Below, one piece after another: positions 8,923 to 20,900 of a stretch of DNA of 64,000 nucleotides. The notes under the pieces were generated by a model that saw only the letters and a list, made by a program, of their open reading frames with translations, had not been told where the DNA came from and did no database searches. This DNA is from Streptomyces sp. DvalAA-43 (lineage in GTDB: Bacteria; Actinomycetota; Actinomycetes; Streptomycetales; Streptomycetaceae), in the NCBI RefSeq assembly GCF_900091725.1, contig NZ_FMBW01000054.1, forward strand, positions 203,212-267,211, given 5' to 3'. Each line of letters opens with the position of its first letter. Position 1 is the first letter of the stretch. The translations under genes were made by a program, and so were the position numbers.

Positions 8923-11900
8923 GTGTTGACCCCGTCCCCCGAGGCGCAGACGCTGCTTCTGGTCTTCTCGGGCGAGAAGTGGCCGTCCATCAACGAGGAC
9001 CTGCTGCGGGAGGTCGCCGACTACTACGACGCACTGGTCGGCAACTTCGACGATCTGCAGACCTATCTCGTCGGCGCCGAGAGCTACATCAAGGCGAACT
9101 TCTCCGGCAAGGCGGCCGACCAGTTCGCCCAGTACGCCGAGTACCTGTCGGGCGGCGGCAACACATCGATCCTGAACGGCTGTGCCGATCAGGCCCAGAA
9201 CCTCGCCAAGATCGCCCGGGACACCGCCAACCAGGCGGAGTACGCGAAGTGGATGATCCTCGCCCAGGTCATCGAGCTGATGATCGAGATGGCCTTCGAG
9301 GCCGCGGTGAGCTGGATCCCCGGCCTGAACGCGGTTGCCCATGCCATGACCGTGATCGCGGAGATGGCGCTCAGGATGATCGCCAAGGCTGTCATCAAGT
9401 CGCTGATCAGAAGCATCCTGATCCACACCGCCATCAGTGTCGCCATCGGCGCCGCGATGGACGTGGCCATTCAGCTGATCCAGAAGGGGCAGGGAAACCG
9501 CAAGGACTGGGACTGGGACGCGACCAAGAGCGCGCTCGGATTCGGCGCACTGCAGGGCGTGTTCGGCGGTGTCTTCAACCCGATCGGCGGCGCGCTCGGG
9601 AAGAAGCTAGGCAAGATCGTCGGCAGCGACGGGGCGAAGTGGCTGGGCGAGCAGATCGGCCACCACCTCGACACGCTGGCAGGCAAGACGGGCGCGAACA
9701 AGGGCCTGGCGCACACACTCGGCAACATCCTCGGCGGGGTCGACGGGGAGCTGGTGAAGAACCTCGACAAGGGCACCGGGAAGCTGGTCTCGGACAGCTT
9801 CGTCGACAAGGTCGGGAACGCCTTCGCCAAGTACGGGTTCAACGGGCTGGAGGGGGACGCGGCGCGCAACGTCGGCAAGACCTGGGCGAACTCCCTCAAC
9901 AAGCACTGGTCGACGGACTCGGCTGTGCACCAGGTCTCCGAGAACATCGCCAAGGACCTGGCGAAGAACATCGGTGGTCAGGTCGACGAGGCGGCCCTCA
10001 AGACGTTGTCGCACACCATCACCGGGGACGTGGCGAAATCCGTCAGCTCGAAGGCGATGTCCGAGACGCTGAGCAAGATGCAGAAGTTCGGCTTCGCGGC
10101 GGGCCTGTACGGCACATCGGCGGTGATCGAGGCGGGGGCCCAGAACCTGGCCGAGGGTACGTACAACCTGATGACGCAGGGTACGTTCACCACGAGCTGG
10201 GAGACGTTCGTCTCGGGCGTCGCGCCGAACGCGTTCAGCCACGCGATGCGGCACACGGTCGTGCATCCGTTTCTTGCCCATTCCAACTCGCCGATCGCCA
10301 ACTTCCTCAAGGGCCTCAACTCGAAACTCGACACCCTGGACACCCTTCCGGGCGAGTACGGACCGAAGGTCACGTCGAACGACGCTTCGGTGCCCGTCGG
10401 GCTGGGCGCGGCGGACCGCGCGACCACGGAGACCAACACCGGGCCGGATCCGGAGACGAACACGGATCCGGAGTCGAACACGGGAGAGGAGTCGACTGCG
10501 TCCACCACGTCCACGGTGTCATCGACGTCCACGAACTCCCTGGAGGCGACAGTGCCTCCGGCACCTTCGCCCGTCGTGACGCAGACGCAGACGGTGACCC
10601 AGGAAGTGACTCTGGCGGTCACGCAGACGCTGTCCCCGGCCCAGACACCGGCGCAGACGGTCAAGCAGGCGACGCCGCAGACACAGACGCAGACGGTGTC
10701 GAATCCCACACCTTCCGTGTCCGTGTCCGGGAACGGGTCGAAGGCGCCCGTGCCGACGCCTCTCGTCCCAAGGCCCACGCAATCGAACGTCTCCTCTTCC
10801 GCCTTCAGTAACGAGACACCCAACTACAGCGCCCCGAAGCCCACACCGACGGCTTCTCAGAGCCTCGGTACACCCGTGGACGGGCTCGTCGTCGTCGAGA
10901 CGGTCGAGACGGCAGCCCCGCTGACACCGACTCCGATGCCGACGTCCACGTCGGAGTCCGTGCCGGAGGTGATCCCCGACTCCGTCGGGCAGACCGATCT
11001 CAGTAGCGAATCGATCCAGGTCACCGACGACGACCAGGTCCTCCACAACGACGACCACAACCACGACGACAACCAGGCTGTCACTCGCGACGACGACCAC
11101 AACCACGACGACAACCAGGCTGTCACTCGCGACGACGACCACAACGTCAGTAACGACGACAACCACAACGCCAGTAGCGACCTCAGCTCTCCCACCGACC
11201 CCACGCCGACCACACCCCCCGCTCTCGCCCTCACCAACTCCGACGGCACGACGAAGCCCATCCACATCCCCGGCTTCCTCAACGACGTCTCCACATACCT
11301 GGACGCGGACGAACAGGTCCCCTTCCACGGCGCGGTGGGCGGGCACCTCGCCGTCCAACTGGACCACAGCAGCAAGGACCCCGCACAGCTCGCCGGAGAA
11401 CTGGCGAACAAGGCCGGCGTCACCCTGAACGCCCCGGACGCACTGGCACTCGCCCTCGCGGACCAGCCGCACACCTTCCTCGGCGACGGCCGCCGTTTCA
11501 CCGTCACCACCGCCGACGGCCGGAAGCGCGAACTGCGCGTCAAGGCGATTCCCGACCAGAACGAGTGGAAGGTCATTCCGGAGGACGAGAACGCCCCCAC
11601 CGACCCCGTCAAGTTCGACACCGTCCAACGGTCCCAGCAGACCGAAGGCCCGTCCTACTCCGATTCGAGCACCGTCCAGGCCCCGGTCTCCGTCGCGATC
11701 GGGGCGAACGTGGTGGGCCGGATCACCGTCACACCCGGAATGACCACCAGCCGGGATTCCAACCTCAACACCCAGCTGCTGTCCCAGCGCGAGACCCGCA
11801 GCCACGGCCCGTCCGTCAAGCTGGGCACCCAGGTCAGGTACGAGCTGACCCTCCACGACATCCCCGTCACCGAGTCCGCTGATCCGCCGGGCACCGACAC

Positions 11901-14900
11901 CGGCGCACACGTCATCACGCACACCGTGCCGAACGGCATGGTCGTCCGGATCCCCGAGGCGCACACCACCAGCGCCCGGCCAGACCCGCGCAAGGACCGG
12001 GTGCCGCTGAAGTTCACCGCGGTGTCCGGCGAACGGGCAAGCATCGAGCACACCGAGTCGTACTTCAACCTCGACGCGATGACGGACTGGGTGCTCCAGC
12101 ACACCGACTCCCCGATCGGCAGCAGCAACTACCAGGCCGTCGTCGACCACTTCTCGGCCGAGCACTTCACCCAGATCGACGGCCGCGACCCCGTGCCGCC
12201 GCTGCGTCTGCACAAGACAGACGGGTCGGTGTCCGGGACCGTCACCATCGGCCGACCGGTGCCCAAGCGCCACTGGGTGATCGACACCGGAACCGACTTC
12301 GAGCTGCGTGACACCGGACAGTTCACCCAGAAGAACGAGAGCAGTGTCCACCGCGACCACAACCTCGACGTCTCCCTGTTCGTGGGCGGCCAGGCGGACC
12401 CCACCGGCTTCTCGGAGGCATTCGCCGCGCCGCGCATCCAGGCGGGCCTGACATTCGGCTACGGTCATTCCTCCCGCAACACGGCCAACCTCGGCGGCGC
12501 CGCCGGCGCCAAGCACGGCGAGCGTTCCCCGAAGGACGTCCGGACGGTGCTCGTGCTGCGCGAATCATTGGTCACGGTCCGGATGCCGGACGGCACGCAT
12601 CAGACGTTCACCGTCGGCAGCCTGGTCCGGATGCCGGTCGGCGAGGCCCAGCGGCTGGCCGGCTGGGACAACCAGGACGGACTGCGTGTCGGAGTCAACG
12701 CCCCCGAGAAGCCCGCCTACTGGAACGGTGACGACGGGAAGGTGACCATGCTCGGCCCCGGGCGGCCGGGCGAGATCCACATCGACACGCACTCCCGTAT
12801 CCCGGAAGCGGCGGCCAACGACGTCCGCACCCCTGAGCAGAAGCTCGTCGACTCACTCCTCGACGACCTGAAGAAGGCCGATCCCGGCCTGCCCCTCGCG
12901 ACCCGGGCCCAGGTGGCCGCCGCCGAACAGCACCGCAGCTGGTTCAAAAGACTCTTCCGTCGCGGCAGGGCCTTCGTCAACGCCGTGAACAACACCCGCA
13001 CCCTGATGGCCGCGCTCTCCAAGCAGGGACTGCGGGAAGGCATGCACCAGGCGGCCACCGCGGAGGGCATCCGGGTCAACCTCCTCGGCTCGACGTTCAC
13101 CAGGGACCGTGGCTACACCCTGACCGTACGGGCCGACCTCCACGATCCTTCATACGTGGGCAGCGCGCGCCGCACCTCGACCGAGGCGACCGGCGGCGGG
13201 GAGCGGTTCGACACCGGCCAGCAGATCACGCACACCTTCGGCGTGGGTCTGGAGGCTACCTTCGCCGCCCGGCAGAACGCGAAGGACGAGCTCGGCACAC
13301 CGATCAACACCGGCACCGGTGGTGTCGGTGTGCGCGGCATGCTGCGAACCACCCGACAGGTCAAGTCCGGGGGGACCGCCACCCGCGAGGACCTGTTCGC
13401 ACCCACACCGGGCACCGACTACTACGACTTCGCGGGCCGGCTGACCTTCGAGATCCAGCGCTCGGCGTTCCCGCAGCCCCTCATGCAGGCGCTCACCCTG
13501 GGCGGGATGCGCGCCCTGGCCCGGTACGGCAGGGACTCGCACGTCCGCGCGGTGAAATGGCTGTACGAGCACGCGGGGCTGGGCGGGATCGGCGAGACCG
13601 TGGACGGGAAGACGTCCGTACAGCTCACCTCGCATCCGCTCGCGTTCACCTTCGGCGTGCCCGACGGCCTGTCGAAGGCGAGCGGGATGTCGGACGCCGA
13701 CCGGGGCAGGTTCACCGGAAGCCTGGAATCCAGCGCACTTCCGGACGGCGAGAGCCCGGAGCAGGACGCGATCACCTCCAAGGGGCTGGCAGCCGTCACC
13801 CTTTCGACCCGCCCCGACCGGACACTGCTCGACTCGGCGCTCGACCTCGCCGGGAAGACCTCCGGGGGCGCGTGGCGGCTGACCGACGCCGGGGCCCTGA
13901 TGTCCGAGCGGATCCGGCGGATCTTCGGGCAGCACTCCCTCACCGCACTCTCCGACCAGGTGTTCTCGCCGGGCGGCCATATAATCGGAAATCTGCATGA
14001 CAAGGGAACCCTGTTCGGCGGGGACGAGTCCCTCTCGCTCACCGGGACCCGCCACAACCTGAAGGCGGTGGGCACGCCGTTCACGGCGTCGCCCGAGATG
14101 AACACCGCACTGGAGCAGGCGTTCGGCTACACGCGCGGCCGCTCGTGGGGCGGCACCCTCGGCACCACCGGCATGTTCGCCGGGCTGGAGGCGGTCGGCG
14201 GCGCACATTTCACCGGTCAGGGCGGAACGTCCCACACCTGGCTGCAGAAGTTCTGGTCCCGGAGCAACGCGTCCTCCACCACATCGACGCGCGACCTCAA
14301 CCAGGTGCTGGGCAACGACCGCTGGGTCCTGGCCGTCGCCGACACCGACTTCCGGATCGGCGCCCGGCACAAGCCGCTGGGCTTCTTCGGCCGCCCCTTC
14401 GGGAGCTCCCGTTCCGACTCGACACAGGTGATCCGCAAGCCGGGCGGCTGGGTCGGGCTGCTCCGGGAACGGGACGCGATGAAGGCCGGGCTGATCGACG
14501 ACGGCCTGGGCCCGGTACCGGAGGGCGCCCTGCCCGATGTGAAGTGGCACAGCCGGGGAGACCTCGACGTGGCGAGCCGCGGCGCCTTCGCCCACAACGC
14601 CCCGCAGGACGCCGCCGGGCTGAAGAAGCTCGGGGAGTCCCTGGAGAAGGCGGGTATCGCCGAACAGACCCGGCACACCATCAACGCCATGGTGTCCGCC
14701 CGCTCGGCCCGGTCCGCCATCCAGACCGGGGGAACCCTCACGTCCCGAGGCCGCACCTCCGCGCTCGCACACGTCCGGAAGCTGAACATCCTGGGCAAGG
14801 ACGTGGCGATCACCGTCCGCCACGAGCGCGTCGGCACGCCCAAGGTCGTCGACACCCTCTTCGGCGACCACGAGCTGGGGGCGAGCCGCGGCATCTCCCA

Positions 14901-17900
14901 GGAGACGTCCTTCGCCTCGTCGAACTCCCACGCGCACGGCGTCAACGGCGGCGAGACGGTGCGCGGTCCGGGCGGCTCCGGCGGTCTCACCGCCTCCGCC
15001 GGAGGCGGCTTCAACGACTCCGTCACCGCGGCCGATTCCGTCTCGGGAGTGGTCACCCAGGTCACCACCCTCCCCGGACCGAAGGCGGTGGTGGAGACCG
15101 AGTGGAAGACCACGGTCACCGTCACCTACTCCGACGGCAGCAACGCCATCGAACCGGCGACCTGGAACGCCACCGTCACCACGTCGGAGTCGTACCTGAT
15201 GCTGGAGCCGGAGGGGGACGGCGACGTACCGCAGACGACACCCACGAGCCTGCGGCCGAAGGCCGCGATGACGATCGAAGCCCCGAAGAGCGGCCAGAGC
15301 CCCGCCGACCTGCTGACGGAGACCGCGAACCTGAACAAGGCGGCGGCCCGCAAGGGCGACGGTGGCCTGCACATCCACGAGGTCATCGGCGCGGACCAGG
15401 TGCAGGACCTCGGCAAGCTGCTCGTGTCCCGGGCCCACCGCAACGATCGCAGCCGCACCTTGCAGCACACGTACGAGGACGGCCGGATCGCGGAGGCGGT
15501 GAACCACGCCACGCGCGAGAGCGACCTGGTGAAGTCCGGCGGCGCCGGGGCCGACGCCCTCGAAACCGCCCTCAACGACATCGCCCTCACCTCCGCCCTC
15601 TCCTCGGGCCACGCCCAGTCCGGCCGGCACGCCGTCACCCTCACCGACAACAGCGTGATCGGCGGGGTCGACACCACACTCGTCCTGGCCACACACCTCG
15701 ACTTCTCGAAGGCCCGGCGCATCGCCGTCAGCAGCCAGGTGAAGTTCGACGACCTGACCGGGACCGGAGCCGGAACCGAGATGTCCGACGGGACCGGCAT
15801 CAGCTCGGTCGGAGGACCCGGCGTCTCCGGAGTCGTGGCCGGCGCGGGCAAGCTGACCGCCGCACCCGGTGTCCCCGTCGCCGGCATCGGCACCGTCGCC
15901 GGTGATACCCATCGGATCGGGCAGGCCGAACAGACCCGGCTCAATCTCAAGCCACCCGCCGGACACGGCCACCTGTACGCCGTCCCCGCCACCTTCCACC
16001 TGGCGGCAGGTTCGCAGCGCCACATCAAGGACAGCACCGTGGGCCGCCTGTTCACGTCCCGGACCGCCCTGCAGTCCGGGAAGACCGAGGCCACGGTCCT
16101 CGTCTGGCTGAGCGACGAGCGGGTGCGGGAACTGGAGCTGGAACTGCTCAGCACCGAGCAGGCCGAGGCGGCCAAGGCGGTGACCAAGGCCGAGAAGGCA
16201 TGGGAGGACAACTACAAGGAGTACTGGGAGCAGCGCCGACAGGTGAAGGCGCTGGGGACGAGGGCCGACGCCGCCCAGGACGAGTACGTCCGGATCCGCC
16301 GGCAGGCCGACCCGCTGTACGACCCGAACGCACCGGACGCGACCTCCGAATCCCATGAGGAGGGCAACGCCGACGAAGACGTGACCAAGGCCAAGAAGGC
16401 CTGGGACGACAGCGCGAAGGAGTTCCGGGAGCGCCAACAGAAGTTGGAGGACCTGGCGAAGAAGGTGAACGCCGCAGGCGAGGAGTACGCCCGGATCCGT
16501 CTATCCACCGACCCGATGTTCCGCGGCGACCCGAACGCACCGACCACGGCCCCCACGTTCAACGAGGAGGTCCGCCACGACCACGGCAAGGCGAAGCCGG
16601 AGGACGAGTTCACGGAGACCGTGGGCGACGACGACAACCCGACCGCGATCACGATCGACGGCACGACCCATCCACTGATGGACGTCGAGAACGTCGGCCA
16701 CGGCTTCTTCAACGCCCTGGCGGAGGGGCTCAAGCAGAACGACCACCACGCCGGGCCGCAGGCGAACGGCCCGGCACTCCACCGCGAGCTGGCCGACCGG
16801 CTGCGCCCGCACGTGGCTGCGACGTCCCACATCTCCGAGACGCCCAGCACGTCTACGCCTCCGCCGTACTTCACGGAGCTGGCCACGTTGGTGCCGCCCG
16901 ACCTGACGGACGCGTTCACCGCGGACGACGTCCGCGAGGCGGGACTGGCCGACCTCGTCGACAACCCGGAGTCCGAGGCAGGGAAGGAATTCCACGACCG
17001 CGGCGCCATTCCGCCGATGAAGGAGGCGCTGACGGAGCAGCAGCGACTCGCACTCGCCTCGATCTCCGCCGGCCGGGACGGCGGGCGCGAGACCCTGACC
17101 GACCACGGCACGGCCGACCTCTATCCGGCGCTGGCGGCGGCGTTGTGGGGGGTGCCGGTGACGGTGGCGCACAACGGGAAGCTGCACACCTTCCTGCCTG
17201 AGGGCGGCAAGGCGGAGCCGGGAGCCTGGAAGCAGGGAGTCCTGCTGCACCTGAAGGACGGGACGTACCGGTACGTCGACCGCAGAACGGTGCCGGCGAC
17301 GGAGCCGGAGACACCGACACAGCCGGAGCCCGTGACACAGACGCCCGAGCCGACTTCGGTGGAGACGGTGGTGGAGACACCGGATCCGGAGACCGTGACA
17401 GAGACGCCGGGCCCCGTCCCGACGGACACCCCACCGTCCCCGTCCATGTCCCAGACTTCCGCGGTGATGGACGAAGAAGGACCCGGCAACCCGACCGGTG
17501 ACCGCACCGTCTCCCAGGACATCTTCGAGGTGCTCAACGCGACCTTCCAGGTCGACGAGCCGCTCGCCGAGCTGGGCAAGCAGTTCAACGTGCCCGTGAT
17601 GGGGCTCGTCGCGTTCGATCAGCACCTGGCGGATCTGCACGTCGACCGCAGCCACTGGGACGCCCTGGACGGCCATCTCGGCCGCCACGGCTCCACCCTC
17701 GCCGAACTGGCCGGCGGCGGCGACCCCGACCGCATCCGCGCGGCCGTCGTGGACTGGCTCGCCGAACCCGTCCACGAACCCTCGGGCGCGGTCCGCGATG
17801 CCGCGGCCCGCTACGGGACGTCACCGGATCACGTGGAACGGCTCCTGCGCCGACACGGCCTGCACGACGCCGAAGGGCTCGTGGACGAGATCGGCGACAA

Positions 17901-20900
17901 CCTGCCGCAGACGTCCCTCGCCGACTGGTTCGACACCCACCCCGAGGCCGTCGCCCGGCTCCGGGACCGACAGGACGCCGCGCGATTCGCAGCCGCCGTG
18001 CACGACCTCGGCCTTGCCGTCGGAAACGAGCACGGGACCGTCCCCGGACCGGCCACCGGCGTGCACCTCACCGACTTCCGGACCTGGCACACCGGCCCCG
18101 GACACCTCGGCCACACCACCGACGAGCAGCTGCGCGAGGCGGTCGCCCGCTGGTACCTCGAATCCCACCGCCAACTCGGCATACTCCCCGCGGGCATCGA
18201 TGTCCGCGCGCTCGCCCGGCTCGCCCGTACCGCCGACTCGGCGGGCGGGACCGCCCCCGCCGAGTTCCACGACGCCGTCACCGAACTCCTCGCCGCCGAC
18301 AGCCTCCCGCAGGCCGTCGATCTCGCGACCGCCCTGGGGCACGGCGCAGGTCTCGGCGACGTCCGCGCCCTGACCCGGGGCCTGGGAGTCGACGCCGCCG
18401 TCCTGCGCCCCTTCGGCGGGCTCCTCGGACACCACCTCGCCCGGCACGCCGCAGCCCCCGACGCGATCGACGCGGCCGTGGCCTCCTTCCGCGTCGACCT
18501 GGCGCACCACGGCTTCAGCACGGCCGACCTTCCGTCGCTGGCCGCGCAGGGGGCCACGGACCGGACCGTCGACCCCATCGGCACCGAACAGCTGGACGCC
18601 TTCGCCCACTATCTCGTCAACCAGCAGACGCTCGGCAGCACACCGCACTCGGCGGTCCGCGCATGGCGGAACCTGCCTGCCGCGGCGGCCGCCGCCCACG
18701 TCGAGACCTGGCGCGCCAACGACACCGCCGACGCCCATGACGAGAACCTCGTCCTCGGCACCGTCGACATCACGCCCCCGACCTGGGACCAGTACGGCCG
18801 CCTCTTCCACCTCGGACCGATCGCGAGCCGTGCCTTCCGGGCGCGCCGCGTGCTGCTCCCCGACGGCTCCGTCCGTGCCGAGATCACCCTCCCCATCAAG
18901 CTGATTCACCGGCCCGGCGAGGAACACGTCGCCGAAGCCGCCCGGCGGGTCGCCCGGAGTTCCGTCGACACCTACCTCAACGCCCCCCGCTACCGGCTCC
19001 CCAACGGCGATCTGCTGCATGTCACGGTGGAGTTCACCGATGCCGACGTCCCCGTCGAGCGCTACCCGGACGGCTACTTCAAGAGCCCCAGCAACGGCGT
19101 GCACCTCGTCGATGTCAGCCTCGAACCCGGTGGCCGCATGGAAGCGCGCCAGTGGAAGCTGCCCGGCGACAGCCCCGCGGTCTTCGCCCATGAGCTGACC
19201 CATCTGCTCGGACCGTGGGACTACTACCGCGAGCACTCGAACACCCTGCGCCCCGTCTACATCGACCGGGCCCTCATGGGCGGCCCGGTCATCGGTGACC
19301 ACTACGGGCAGCCCGCCATCAGCCCGCTGAGCATGAACATCGGCCGACTGCACAACCAGCGGCTGATGCCCCGCGACCTGAGCCTGATCGGCTCGGCGAT
19401 CGAGACCGCGTGGAAGACGGCCGGGCTCAACCCCGGCCCGCGCAACGACATGCCGTCCCTCCTTCCGCTCGACGTCGCCGAACGCGTGCTGCGCGGCAAC
19501 CCGGCCACCGGAGCGGCCGGCCGCCTGGCCCCCATCGGCACCAGCGGACGCCTCCGCCCCACGCCGCACGGCGACATCAACCCCAACGGCACCTACCTCG
19601 CGTCCGGGGGCGGCCGGGAGAACCGGCCCGTCATGATGTTCCCCGAGCACTGGTCGCTGGAGGAGGCGGCCGCCGCGGTCGAACACGTACACCGCGAGCA
19701 GATGCGGCGCCAACGCATCGGTCCGGACGGTGAGTTCGAGGGGGTTCACCACGGGGTGCGGATCCGTGGCCACGCCCTGGCCGACGGCACCATCACCGAC
19801 TTCGAGCCGTCGTCCCGGCAGGACGACCTCGCTCCGGCCCTGTTCGCCGACCCGGTCGACGAGCCGCACCCGACGCCCTTCACCAAGGGCGGAGCCCCAC
19901 TGGCCACGCACCGGCTGTGGGACTTCCTCACACTCGGCGACCGGTCCCGCGGCATCGGCGGGCACCTGCGCATCGGTGGGCAGAACGACGAGAACGCCAC
20001 GAACCCGTCAGCCGTGAAGTACCGACCGTTCGGCGGGACAACAGCCGCCAACCACACCATGCGCGCCGGCGCCTACGCCCTCGAACTGCAGTCCTGGCTG
20101 AACCAGCGCATGTGCGCCGTCCTGACCTCCCCGGGTCCGGCCGTCGCCGTCTCCGACGGTGTCACGAACCTCAACACCCTCTTCCCCGACCACTGGGGCA
20201 ACTGGGCCATGGACGACGTCATCCGCTCCGGTCACCAGAACGCCCTCGATTCCGGGGCCTTCACGCTGCTGCCCTCGGGCGGACACCTGTGGCACGCCGT
20301 GATCCAGGGCGTCCCGATGCACGGCCAGGTACTCGACGGCGAGCACCAGTGGGTGCGGCCGTCCTGGCACCAGCCCGGACACGGAGCACCGGGAGCCCAC
20401 GAGCTGCTGGCCGAGGCACGCGACATCGATTTCCACACCGCCGACGGCGCCCACTACCGGATGCACCGGATGCTCTTCCGCGGCGGCGAACAGACCACCG
20501 TACTCGTCCGCGTGCTGCACCTGCCGAACCACCGGAGCCCGGCACCCCTGCTCGAAACAGTGCAGAACACCACGCTGTTCGTCGGCGACTCCGAGGGCCT
20601 CGGCCAGACGTACCTGCGCTTCGCGGTCGAGTACGACGGCCCGGACAACGGGCCCGACGCCGCGCTGATCGACCAGGCGGCGTCCGGCGGCGGCGCGGAC
20701 GACCTGCCCACGCTGCTCACCCCCGGAATCGGCGCACTGCGCCTCTCCGCCCCGCGGATACTCGACCCGGGGACGTGGCAGCCGCCCGAGGGTACGAACG
20801 ACACACCCGCCTGGCGTGCCATGACCTCCGCGGCACTCGAACTCCACGGACCCGGCGCACTGACATATGAATCCGGTGTCGACGCCCTCGTACAGCTGCA

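Noticed and set aside
11041..11160. CRISPR-like repeat
   Set aside because: Units are directly adjoining without spacers and are in frame inside a coding region.
13150..16437. 1095-codon minus-strand open frame, and similar long minus frames (10519-12516, 17821-19965, 20008-22146) inside the giant gene
   Set aside because: They mirror the GC-rich third positions of the plus-strand gene, have low-complexity Gly/Arg/Val composition and no start signals.
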